A stretch of DNA of 37,729 nucleotides from Verrucomicrobiota bacterium (GTDB taxonomy: Bacteria > Verrucomicrobiota > Verrucomicrobiia > Limisphaerales > UBA1319): positions 1 to 37,729 of the forward strand of contig JAKLHY010000046.1 in the NCBI GenBank assembly GCA_022709905.1. Reading direction: 5' to 3'. Within the stretch, counting starts at the first letter, position 1, and every line of letters starts with the position of its first letter. The position numbers were made by a program, and so were the translations under genes. Positions 26,274-33,995 of the stretch are shown one piece after another. Below the pieces are notes generated by a model. It had not been told where the DNA came from and ran no database searches. It was given only the letters and a program-made list of their open reading frames with translations.

Positions 26274-27740
26274 ATGAATCCAGTATCCCGTCGTAGTTTC
26301 ATCAAAAGTTCGGCCGCGACCGTCGCCTCCCTCGGGCTGGTCCCATACCTGACCGGATGCAAAACCTCATCGGTCCATTCCCGGGTGATTGGCGCGAATG
26401 ACGACATCCGCCTCGCGGTAATCGGCTTCAATGGCCAGGGTAAAAGCCATATCGAAACCATCCAGAAGGTCAAGGGGACTCGCATTGTCGCGTTGTGCGA
26501 TGTGGACAAGGACATCCTGGCCGCGGGCGCCAAACAGTTTCAGGACCGCAACCAACCGGTGGCCACTTACAGCGACGTCCGGCGCCTTCTGGAGGCCCAG
26601 GACATTGACGCGATCTCCACCGCCACGCCGAATCACTGGCATTCGCTCTTGACCATCTGGGCGTGCCAGGCCGGCAAAGACGTCTATGTCGAGAAACCCG
26701 TGTCGCACAACGTCTGGGAAGGTCGTCAGATGGTCGAGGCCGCCCGGAAATACAAGCGGATTGTCCAGACCGGCACCCAATGCCGATCCAATCCCGGCCT
26801 TCGTGAGGCCATCCAATTCCTCCGTGATGGCAACTTGGGACCCGTGAAGGTTGCGCGAGGCCTTTGCTACAAACGGCGGGCAAGCATCGGCAAGACCGAA
26901 GGTCCCCAGCCCGTCCCCCCCAACATTGACTACAGCTTGTGGCTCGGGCCGGCGCCCATGACTCCTCTGCGCCGCAAACGATTGCACTACGATTGGCATT
27001 GGGTTTGGCCAACCGGCAGTGGCGATTTGGGCAATCAGGGGATTCACCAGATGGATATGGCCCGCTGGGCGCTCGGCATTCAGGAACTCTCCCCCCGGGT
27101 TTTTAGCGTGGGAGGGCGGCTCGGTTACGTCGACGACGGCGAAACCCCCAACACCCAGGTCATCTACCACGACTACGGCAAGGCCCTCTTGATCTTCGAG
27201 GTCCGAGGCCTGCCCGCTAGCAGCGCGGAAAACAAAATGGACAACTACCGCGGCGCCAGCATCGGCGTGGTCATCGATTGCCAGAACGGTTACCTCGTCA
27301 TCGCCAGCTACGACAAGGCTACCGCCTTTGATCACTCGGGCGGGGTAATCCGCAAATTCGAGGGGAGCGCCAACCACCACGAGAACTTCGTCAAGGCGAT
27401 GCGCAGCCGAAAGCCCACCGATCTGAACGCCGACATCCTCGAGGGCCATCTTTCCAGCGCCCTGTGCCACACCGGCAACATCTCCTATCGCCTGGGAAGA
27501 CAGGCGTCACCCGAAGCCATCCAGGAAGCCATCCAAGGCGATTCAGAAGCTCTGGAGGCCTGCGAACGCGCCTATGAACATCTGCAAGTCAATGGGGTCG
27601 ATCTCTCCCAAACTCCAGCCACCCTCGGCGCGTTCCTCAGGATGAATCCGAAAACCGAGCGCTTTCTGGATAACGAATCCGCCAACAAGCTCCTGACTCG
27701 GGAATACCGCGAGCCCTTTGTGGTGCCCCAGAAAGTCTGA
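26274..27740 (+). CDS. Tat-exported Gfo/Idh/MocA-family oxidoreductase, probable lipoprotein
   Basis: 488 residues. The N-terminus has a twin-Arg signal (SRRSFIKSSAATVASLGLV) and a lipobox-like LTGC just after it, so the protein is probably exported folded by the Tat system and lipid-anchored. The Rossmann domain follows (IRLAVIGFNGQGKSHIE, about 45-60), then the conserved EKPVSHN at about 140, where the Lys is the usual catalytic residue, and GNQGIHQMDMARWAL at about 255 in the C-terminal domain. Relatives oxidise or reduce sugars using tightly bound NAD(P). Export is typical of the many paralogues in Verrucomicrobia and Planctomycetes. It follows the DUF6807 gene by 44 bases, and the two probably act on the same sugar. 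The stop is followed by a long hairpin at 27813-27852. Confidence 0.9.
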   Translation: MNPVSRRSFIKSSAATVASLGLVPYLTGCKTSSVHSRVIGANDDIRLAVIGFNGQGKSHIETIQKVKGTRIVALCDVDKDILAAGAKQFQDRNQPVATYSDVRRLLEAQDIDAISTATPNHWHSLLTIWACQAGKDVYVEKPVSHNVWEGRQMVEAARKYKRIVQTGTQCRSNPGLREAIQFLRDGNLGPVKVARGLCYKRRASIGKTEGPQPVPPNIDYSLWLGPAPMTPLRRKRLHYDWHWVWPTGSGDLGNQGIHQMDMARWALGIQELSPRVFSVGGRLGYVDDGETPNTQVIYHDYGKALLIFEVRGLPASSAENKMDNYRGASIGVVIDCQNGYLVIASYDKATAFDHSGGVIRKFEGSANHHENFVKAMRSRKPTDLNADILEGHLSSALCHTGNISYRLGRQASPEAIQEAIQGDSEALEACERAYEHLQVNGVDLSQTPATLGAFLRMNPKTERFLDNESANKLLTREYREPFVVPQKV

Positions 27741-27812
27741 TAAACCGATCTGCATCCCGGACATGCCACGAACGATCCCGCACGACTGGAAACGTTTGTG
27801 GAAGGGTATTTA

Positions 27813-27852
27813 GACCGGCTTCAAAGGAATGCCTGCATCCTTGAAGCCGGTC
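27813..27852. terminator. Long bidirectional hairpin between convergent genes
   Basis: GACCGGCTTCAA (27813-27824) and TTGAAGCCGGTC (27841-27852) are perfect 12-bp inverse complements. The inner segment can extend the stem imperfectly (AGGA/TGC with GCA/TCC). It lies between the plus-strand oxidoreductase stop at 27740 and the minus-strand ugd stop at 27920. This position fits a shared bidirectional terminator. No T-run follows on either side, so a dispersed repeat is the alternative. Confidence 0.6.
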
Positions 27853-27919
27853 CAAGATTCTGTCTTCGAAGAAATTATCGGCGAATTCAGGCCAGAGGGG
27901 CCAAGGACGTCTGTCGATC

Positions 27920-29209
27920 TCAACGCCCGATGCTTTTGTAGATAAAGCCCAATTGCTCCATTTCGGCCGGATCAAACAGGTTGCGCCCGTCGAACACAAT
28001 CGGGCAAACCATGGTCGCCCGAACTCGCTGCAGATCCAGCTGTTTGAACTCGGGCCATTCTGTGGCGATCACCAGGGCATCGCAACCTTCAGCCACCGTG
28101 TTCATGTCCTCAAGGTAGGTCACGTTGGACAAGACCGCCCGGGCTTTGCCCATGGCCTTAGGATCGAACACACGCAGCACGGCGCCCTCTTTTTGGAGCC
28201 GATGACACAGCTCAATGGCGGGGGATTGTCGAACGTCGTCGGTGTTCTGTTTGAAGGCGAGGCCCAGAACTCCGATGTTCTTGTCCTTGAGCACCCAGAG
28301 GGTGTCCTGGATCTTCTTGAAGAATCGATCCATCTGGATGGCGTTGATGTGTTGCACCTCGCGCAGCAGGGCGAAATCATAGCCCAGTTGTTCGGATATC
28401 TTCACAAAGGCGCTCAGATCCTTCGGGAAACAACTCCCGCCAAAACCAAGCGAGGCATCCAGAAAGGCGCGACCGATGCGGGAATCCATCCCAATCCCGT
28501 TGGCGACCTCCATTACGTTGGCTCCCGATGCCTCGCAAATCACGGAAATGGCGTTGATATAAGAAATCTTGAGGGCCAGGAAAGAGTTTGCGGCGTGTTT
28601 GATCAACTCGGCCGAGCTGATATCGGTCACGATGATCGGCGCCTCAAGCGGGGCGTAGATCTCTTTCATGGTGGGGACTGGTCGCGCCGAGTTGGTACCA
28701 ATCACCACCCGATCGGGATGCAGGCAATCCTCGACGGCAAAGCCTTCCCGGAGAAACTCCGGATTGCTCACCACGTCAAAGGCCACCCGGCTTTTACAGT
28801 AGCGCGTGATTGTTTCCGCCACTTTCTCGCCGGTTTTCACCGGCACCGTGCTTTTATCCACGATAATCCGGTATCCCGTCATGCACCTGGCAATGTCCCG
28901 GGCCACGCCCTCGATAAAACTGAGGTCCACCGAGCCGTCCGGCAAAGGCGGTGTCGGAACCGCGATGAAAATCACGGTCGATTTTTCCACGCCCTCCTGG
29001 GTGCTGGTCGAGAACTCGAGACGACCGGCGGCCACATTCCGGGCCACTAACTCGTCCAGTCCGGGCTCGTAGATGGGCATGAGACCCGTTTTAAGCGTAT
29101 GGATCTTCTCGGCGTCGCAATCGACGCACACTACCTGATGTCCAATCTCGGCAAAACAGGCGCCGGTCACCAGACCGACGTATCCCGTTCCGATGATGGC
29201 GATTTTCAT
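27920..29209 (-). CDS. ugd: UDP-glucose 6-dehydrogenase
   Basis: 429 residues, usual for the family. The N-terminal NAD-binding motif is MKIAIIGTGYVGLVTGACFA (about 1-20). The central FLALKISYINAISVICE helix and catalytic FGGSCFPKD (Cys at about residue 260) are present, as is the C-terminal GLAFKQNTDDVRQSPA motif. The enzyme oxidises UDP-glucose twice to UDP-glucuronate in the cytoplasm, a precursor for exopolysaccharide, capsule or cell-wall glycans. The start at 29209 lies 5 bases after the stop of the TPR-like gene, so the two are probably in one operon with tight coupling. Mannuronate or related nucleotide-sugar dehydrogenases are less likely because of the motif set. Confidence 0.95.
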   Translation of the reverse strand: MKIAIIGTGYVGLVTGACFAEIGHQVVCVDCDAEKIHTLKTGLMPIYEPGLDELVARNVAAGRLEFSTSTQEGVEKSTVIFIAVPTPPLPDGSVDLSFIEGVARDIARCMTGYRIIVDKSTVPVKTGEKVAETITRYCKSRVAFDVVSNPEFLREGFAVEDCLHPDRVVIGTNSARPVPTMKEIYAPLEAPIIVTDISSAELIKHAANSFLALKISYINAISVICEASGANVMEVANGIGMDSRIGRAFLDASLGFGGSCFPKDLSAFVKISEQLGYDFALLREVQHINAIQMDRFFKKIQDTLWVLKDKNIGVLGLAFKQNTDDVRQSPAIELCHRLQKEGAVLRVFDPKAMGKARAVLSNVTYLEDMNTVAEGCDALVIATEWPEFKQLDLQRVRATMVCPIVFDGRNLFDPAEMEQLGFIYKSIGR

Positions 29210-29214
29210 CCTCG

Positions 29215-29979
29215 CTATTTTTTAACGTTGGCCGCGTTGGTGGCCGGTGCCGACGTTCGGGCCGCGTTGGTGGGGGTCAGCGCCGGCGCCGCCGCCTGGG
29301 GCTTGACTTGGTTGGTCGGCGCCAAATGTGGGTATTCCTTGAGCAAATTTCCTCGGCGTTCCGAGATTTCATTTCTCCAGAAAGACAGAGAATCGGCCCG
29401 CGAAACCTCGTCGTAAAGCTTTAAGGCCTGCTCGGGCTGCTTTTTGCTTTCGTGAATTCGAGCCAGGGCCATCCGCGCTTGGTTGGCCACCGGTTCGGCC
29501 GAGTAACGGGAAATCACCTCCTGGTAGGCCTTTACGGCTTCCTCCACTTTGTCCTGGGCATCCAGGCAAGCCGCCACTCCCATCGAAGCGACCGAGGCCA
29601 GGGGACTGCTCCCATGCGCGCTCAGAAACTTCCTGAACTGCTCCAGGGCGCCCGCATAGTTGTTTTCCGAAAACAACTGTCCCGCGCCCATCAGAAAAGC
29701 GCGTTGTCCTGTCTGCGTGCTGGCGTAATCGCTGGCCACTTTCAGATAACCGGAGGCGTTGGGTTTGGGAGCCATCTCGTCCTGACGCAAGGGCAGTCCC
29801 AGCTTGAACAGGGCCGCGTTGGCCGCCGATTCCCGCTCCCGGGCTTGGTAACGCACAAAGGAAAATACCAGGCTGATCGCCGCAACCACAACGGCTCCCA
29901 CAATCAACTTCTTCTTGTTGGTTTCCAGCCAGGCCAACCACTCATAAATTCTTACCGACTCGCTTGTCTCTGGATTCAT
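29215..29979 (-). CDS. Membrane-anchored tetratricopeptide-like (YfgM-type) protein
   Basis: About 254 residues from ATG 29979 (MNPETSESVRIYEWLAWLET). The longer frame to 30048 runs into the permease spacer. One membrane helix follows at about 22-42 (KKKLIVGAVVVAAISLVFSF) with the rest outside. The periplasmic part is helical with TPR-like repeats (YAGALEQFRKFLSAHGSSP, KVEEAVKAYQEVISRYSAEP, KQPEQALKLYDEV). Architecture and length match YfgM-like ancillary proteins that associate with the SecYEG translocon and periplasmic chaperones. The C-terminus is an Ala/Thr/Pro-rich tail. It sits between the permease gene and ugd on the same strand, 5 bases ahead of ugd. Confidence 0.8.
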   Translation of the reverse strand: MNPETSESVRIYEWLAWLETNKKKLIVGAVVVAAISLVFSFVRYQARERESAANAALFKLGLPLRQDEMAPKPNASGYLKVASDYASTQTGQRAFLMGAGQLFSENNYAGALEQFRKFLSAHGSSPLASVASMGVAACLDAQDKVEEAVKAYQEVISRYSAEPVANQARMALARIHESKKQPEQALKLYDEVSRADSLSFWRNEISERRGNLLKEYPHLAPTNQVKPQAAAPALTPTNAARTSAPATNAANVKK

Positions 29980-30067
29980 ACGTAAAGGGGCTATCTTTAG
30001 AACGACCTGAAAAAAGGCAAGCCTGAAATCAATTTTGCGGATCCCCACCTCGGAAATCGCTCCAATT

Positions 30068-31606
30068 CTAATGGGACCGACGGTGTCTCGCCAGAACGCT
30101 CCGATACCGGCTGTAGGTGAAATACACCACCAATCCGATCCCCAGCCAGATTATGAAACGTTTCCATGTGATTGCCGGCAAACCGAGCATGAGATACAGA
30201 CACATCACAATGCCCAGCAACGGAAAGACCGGGACGAACGGCGTCCGAAACATCCGGGGCCGATCAGGATCCGTTACCCGAAGAATGATCACCCCCGCAT
30301 TGACCAGCACAAAGGCAAACAGCGTCCCGATATTGGTCAGTTCCACAATCTCGCTGATGTTCGAGATGCCGGCGATCAAGGCCACAGCCAGCCCTGTCAG
30401 GATGGTCGTGATATAGGGCGTTTGATATTTGGGATGCACCCGGGCAACTCCTTTGGGCAGTAATCCATCCCGCGACATGCAGAAAAAGATCCGGGTCTGA
30501 CCCATCTGCAGCACCAACAGGACCGCCGCGATCGCAATCACCGCACCCAACGAAATCAAGCCGGCCGCCCAGCTCATGCCCAGATTCGTAAAAGCCGCCG
30601 CCAATGGATCCGGCACCCCCAGTTGGTGCCAGGGCTGCATCCCGGTCAGCACGACGGCGATTGCCACATAGAAAAGCGTGCAGATGGCCAGCGAACCGAT
30701 GATCCCGATCGGCAGATCGCGCCCCGGATTCCGGCATTCCTCCGCGGCCGTCGAAACCGCATCGAAGCCGATGAACGCAAAAAAGATCAGGCTCGCCCCG
30801 GTCCATACCCCCTGCAGTCCGTTCGGCATGAACGGACTCCAGTTCTCCGGCTTGATATGAAAAAAACCCACCGCCAGAAATAGAAGCAGGATGATGATCT
30901 TCAGCCCGACCAGGATGTTGTTCACGCGCGCGGATTCCTTGATCCCAATGACCAATAGCCAGGTGATGACCAACACAATCCCCGCCGCAACCACATTGAA
31001 AATGATCGGGATTCCCAAAACGGTCGGATGCAGCTGCCACGCCTCGTAGGCTAGCTTCAAATTGGCTGGAATCTCGCCGCCCTTGTCCGCGACCTGCATG
31101 GCCGCCTGGTAGGCCGAACGATAGTCCACCGATAACCAGGCCGGAATCTCGAATCCCATCCCCGAACAGAGCTGCCGGAAATACGCCGCCCAACCGATCG
31201 ATACCGCGATGTTGCCCACCGCATACTCCAATACCAGGTCCCATCCAATGATCCACGCGACCAACTCCCCCAGCGTCGCGTAGGAATACGTATACGCGCT
31301 CCCGGAAACCGGCACCAACGCCGCAAATTCCGCATAACACAAAGCACAAAAACCACACGCCACCGCTGTGATGATAAATGAAAGCGATACGGCCGGCCCC
31401 GCCCCCAGATGATGACTCCCCCCAGCCGCGGCCGTCCCAATCACGGCAAAAATCCCCGTTCCGATGATCGCCCCAATCCCCAGCGCCGTTAGATCCAGCG
31501 CCGATAACGTCCGCTTCAGCTTGGGCCCCTCCTCGTTAAAGGCTTCCCCGTGAATGTGATCAAGACTCTTCTTGCGAAAAAGGGATCTCAAAAAAAACGG
31601 GTCCAT
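30068..31606 (-). CDS. APC-superfamily amino-acid permease (cationic amino-acid transporter type)
   Basis: 512 residues, with about 12 hydrophobic segments. The N-terminus carries the conserved LTALGIGAIIGTGIFAVIGT motif of APC transporters, which lines the substrate site. It is followed by GPAVSLSFIITAVACGFCAL and CYAEFAALVPVSGSAYTYSY, typical of the CAT/YfnA subgroup. FFAFIGFDAVSTAAEECRNP in the middle is also diagnostic. It probably imports amino acids by proton symport at the inner membrane; the specific substrate cannot be read from sequence. It lies about 88 bases upstream of the TPR-like gene on the same strand, so it may lead that operon. Its 5' flank contains the small repeats at 31711-31844. 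Confidence 0.93.
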   Translation of the reverse strand: MDPFFLRSLFRKKSLDHIHGEAFNEEGPKLKRTLSALDLTALGIGAIIGTGIFAVIGTAAAGGSHHLGAGPAVSLSFIITAVACGFCALCYAEFAALVPVSGSAYTYSYATLGELVAWIIGWDLVLEYAVGNIAVSIGWAAYFRQLCSGMGFEIPAWLSVDYRSAYQAAMQVADKGGEIPANLKLAYEAWQLHPTVLGIPIIFNVVAAGIVLVITWLLVIGIKESARVNNILVGLKIIILLLFLAVGFFHIKPENWSPFMPNGLQGVWTGASLIFFAFIGFDAVSTAAEECRNPGRDLPIGIIGSLAICTLFYVAIAVVLTGMQPWHQLGVPDPLAAAFTNLGMSWAAGLISLGAVIAIAAVLLVLQMGQTRIFFCMSRDGLLPKGVARVHPKYQTPYITTILTGLAVALIAGISNISEIVELTNIGTLFAFVLVNAGVIILRVTDPDRPRMFRTPFVPVFPLLGIVMCLYLMLGLPAITWKRFIIWLGIGLVVYFTYSRYRSVLARHRRSH

Positions 31607-31710
31607 ATGAGTGCCCGCAAATTAGGCAAAAGCTGCGGAAAGTGCAAGGCTGTTAACCAGTCCCAAATCCGCGCACAAGAGTCACCCACAAATAATCTGA
31701 CCGCGAATGA

Positions 31711-31730
31711 ACACCAATAGACACCAATAC
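31711..31730. repeat. Two-copy 10-base direct repeat
   Basis: ACACCAATAG at 31711-31720 is followed at once by ACACCAATAC at 31721-31730. The context (CCGCGAATGA just before) looks like the GCGAATGAACAC-type fragments that I associate with Verrucomicrobia intergenic DNA; that link is from memory and needs a genome search. Confidence 0.5.
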
Positions 31731-31828
31731 AAGCGGTGAAATCCTGTTGGTTGAATCGCTCTGCCGAACGAATGCCACGTGCCGATCGTTCCCGGCTCCG
31801 AAGGGAGAGTCGCTCGACAGGCTGGAGC

Positions 31829-31844
31829 GCGGGATTCATCCCGC
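31829..31844. repeat. Short dispersed palindrome
   Basis: GCGGGATTCATCCCGC is a hairpin with a 7-base perfect stem around TC. It is nearly the same as the copy at 16565-16580 and shares its design with 37377-37392 and 33898-33911. It lies in the permease/CHRD intergenic gap. Confidence 0.6.
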
Positions 31845-31875
31845 AACCAATGGCCATTTCAAGGCCACAACCCAT

Positions 31876-31903
31876 TTGACGCCCACCCAAGATATGCTAT
31901 CTG
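31876..31903 (+). promoter_or_regulatory. Possible promoter of the CHRD gene
   Basis: TTGACG at 31876-31881 and TATCTG at 31898-31903 are 16 bases apart. They would start transcription near 31910, about 24 bases before the chosen start codon. The -35 is strong, the -10 moderate. Confidence 0.35.
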
Positions 31904-31933
31904 TTGTTTGAATAAGAAAAAGGAATGTATTGT

Positions 31934-32905
31934 ATGAGATCAGATTTCTTCCCGCCGGTTTCCATCTTTCAACGTCTCCCGCGTCTCGGCTTGGGCTTCT
32001 CCCTCTTTGTCTTCAGTCTGGTCTCGTGCAACGACGCCTTTGGCCGGTCCTTTCGTGTCAGCCAACTTCCGAACGGTTCCGTTTTCGGCTGCGCGAATTG
32101 CCATGTGACTCAGGGCGGACCCCGCAATAATTTCGGAAAGGCGGTTCAGGCTATCACCGGATCCTCAACCAAGGCCTTTTGGGACGCCGTGCTGGCGGGG
32201 CAGGATTCTGACGGCGACGGTTTTACCAACGGCGAGGAGTTGGGCGATCCGGATGGAGACGGCAAACCCGCGGCCGGGGCCAAGGTGACCAATCCGGGCG
32301 ATCCGGCCAGCAAGCCGGCGGTTGTTGTAACGCCGATCTCAATCGGAATACCTATCTTGCAGGCGGATGGCCACACAGCCCAACTGGAGTGGGATGGCGG
32401 CAACGGCGTTTACCTGATTCAACGGAAGAACCGGGTGGCCGATACGAATTGGGTGAATGTCCTGACAACAACCAATAGCCGGGCTCTAGTCGGATTGAGT
32501 GGGACTGTGGGCCTTTTCCGCGTGCAGAACGATGCCAAAACGGTCGTGATCCCCCTGACGGTCACGATGACAGGTGAGGCGGAGGTTCCTGCGGTAGACA
32601 CATCGGGTCATGGTTTTGGCACCCTATCGCTGGAGGGCAATACTCTCACCTACCAGGTTGATTTCACGGGCTTGAAATCGCCTGCTTCGGCAGCCCATAT
32701 CCACGGTCCCGCTGGACTCGCCGAAAATGCGGCGGTTCTCTACCCGTTGAACGGGGCTGCCGGGACCGCGGGAGAATTGTCCGGGGTGCTGACCCTATCG
32801 GATACCAACAAGGATTTGATACTGCAGGGCCGTGCCTATATCAATATTCACACGATCAGCCATCCCGCAGGCGAGATCCGAGGTCAGATTCAGGTATCCC
32901 CATAA
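31934..32905 (+). CDS. Exported CHRD-domain protein with a single CxxCH haem motif and Ca-binding repeat
   Basis: About 323 residues from ATG 31934, which has AAGGA 9 bases upstream; the ATG at 31925 touches the ribosome site and is unlikely. The signal has a hydrophobic run (LGLGFSLFVFSLV) ending in LVSC, a possible lipobox with Cys32, so it may be a lipoprotein. Then come GCANCH (Cys53, Cys56, His57), a c-type haem site; DSDGDGFTNGEELGDPDGDG, a Ca-binding thrombospondin-3/EF-like loop; a beta module with VYLIQRKNRVADTNW; and a C-terminal CHRD domain (about 210-320, HIHGPAGL, YINIHT, GEIRGQI). CHRD domains were defined from chordin, and their bacterial role is unknown. The haem site suggests redox or electron-transfer function outside the cytoplasm. 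Confidence 0.88.
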   Translation: MRSDFFPPVSIFQRLPRLGLGFSLFVFSLVSCNDAFGRSFRVSQLPNGSVFGCANCHVTQGGPRNNFGKAVQAITGSSTKAFWDAVLAGQDSDGDGFTNGEELGDPDGDGKPAAGAKVTNPGDPASKPAVVVTPISIGIPILQADGHTAQLEWDGGNGVYLIQRKNRVADTNWVNVLTTTNSRALVGLSGTVGLFRVQNDAKTVVIPLTVTMTGEAEVPAVDTSGHGFGTLSLEGNTLTYQVDFTGLKSPASAAHIHGPAGLAENAAVLYPLNGAAGTAGELSGVLTLSDTNKDLILQGRAYINIHTISHPAGEIRGQIQVSP

Positions 32906-32974
32906 TCCAGCCATGCCTCAAACTGGGGGGAAGATTGAGGTTCCTTCGACACAGGCGCGCTCCAGTGTTGGTCC

Positions 32975-33880
32975 TCAGACCAGAAATGTGAGGGCTATCG
33001 CTCCAATGACGGCGAGCAGTCCTCCCAGAAGGGAGCGGAGGCTCGGTTTTTCTCCATCCAAAACCATGGCCAAAGGGATGACCGCGAGCGGGGTGGTGGC
33101 CACGATGGGCAGCACAATACCGGCGGGCGTGGTGGCGAGGGCCCACTGGTAACAGCCAACCCCCAAAGCCGGTCCTGAAAGGCCATTTGCCAGAACCCAG
33201 GGCGCCACCCGGCGCAAAGGTATTTTGGCCATGGCAGGCATCGTCTTCTTGATCCGGTTTTCACGAATCCAGTGGACCAGGTAAACCAAACTGCCAATCA
33301 CCAGTCCCGCCAGGATGCGTTGGTAGGCGGCGGTCATTCCATCGAGGGATTGGCCGGCTGCCTTTGTGATCTCAAAGGCCTTGCGGCTGAGCACGGCTCC
33401 CCCGGCCTGTCCCAGGGCCGCCAGGATCCCGCATGCGGTTCCTACGAGAACGGTTTTCAGAGATTTAGCCTCGATGGGGACCGGAGAAATGGCGAGATAG
33501 ACGCCCCCGAGGATGACAGATATCCAGAAGATTTGGGAAAGGCTGAGCGTGGTGCCGAGCCACGCCCATTCAATCGCCGCTCCTATGGGGGCCGCCAGGC
33601 ATTGAGCCAGCAGGATCGTGAGTCGGGCGCCCAGTCGTGGATACGCGAAATAGAGGGCCAGGTCTCCAACCCCGAATCCGATGAAGCCGCTCACAAGAAA
33701 GATGGGGAGCCCGGGTCCCGTCAGCCCCTGTCCGAAGCTGTGCGCCCATAAGGCGAGAAAGGACGTGGCGACAATCAGCCGCCAGAAATTGGCTTGCAGG
33801 CTGCCGAGCATTCGTGTGGAACGGGCTGCTGTGACCGCGGACATGGCAAACAGCAAGGTGGTGATGAACGAGGGCAGCAT
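32975..33880 (-). CDS. EamA/DMT-superfamily transporter
   Basis: 301 residues with about 10 hydrophobic segments in two similar halves, the standard EamA (DMT) layout. The first half begins MLPSFITTLLFAMSAVTAAR and includes VSGFIGFGVGDLALYFAYPR. The second has LVIGSLVYLVHWI and ends in PLAVIPLAMVLDGEKPSLRS then LLGGLLAVIGAIALTFLV, which is typical of the family C-terminus. Members export or exchange small metabolites such as amino acids or nucleotide sugars across the inner membrane; the substrate is not predictable. The gene stands alone on the minus strand, 115 bases downstream of the AAA+ gene stop and convergent with the CHRD gene. A palindrome lies just upstream at 33898-33911. Confidence 0.9.
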   Translation of the reverse strand: MLPSFITTLLFAMSAVTAARSTRMLGSLQANFWRLIVATSFLALWAHSFGQGLTGPGLPIFLVSGFIGFGVGDLALYFAYPRLGARLTILLAQCLAAPIGAAIEWAWLGTTLSLSQIFWISVILGGVYLAISPVPIEAKSLKTVLVGTACGILAALGQAGGAVLSRKAFEITKAAGQSLDGMTAAYQRILAGLVIGSLVYLVHWIRENRIKKTMPAMAKIPLRRVAPWVLANGLSGPALGVGCYQWALATTPAGIVLPIVATTPLAVIPLAMVLDGEKPSLRSLLGGLLAVIGAIALTFLV

Positions 33881-33897
33881 GCGTGCAGGAGAAAGGG

Positions 33898-33911
33898 CGG
33901 ACTCAAGTCCG
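33898..33911. repeat. Short palindrome between EamA and AAA+ genes
   Basis: CGGACT and AGTCCG flank CA; the same arms occur at 37377-37392 around TTCA-like centres. It is in the gap between the EamA start and the AAA+ stop. Confidence 0.45.
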
Positions 33912-33995
33912 GCGGGTGAAAAAGATCATGGGATCACGCCTCGCCACAGGCCAAATTGAGCGGAACAAATGTGTCGAGAGGCGCGAGTCACGATA

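Larger units (their letters stand above)
31607..31933. other. Intergenic stretch with small repeats and a likely promoter
   Basis: This gap of about 327 bases lies between the divergent permease and CHRD genes. It holds a two-copy 10-base tandem repeat (31711-31730), the palindrome at 31829-31844 and a promoter-like pair at 31876-31903. No convincing gene is present. Confidence 0.5.

Noticed and set aside
26367..27470. 367-residue minus-strand open frame
   Set aside because: Antisense to the oxidoreductase with its Tat signal and EKP motif; no recognisable domain.
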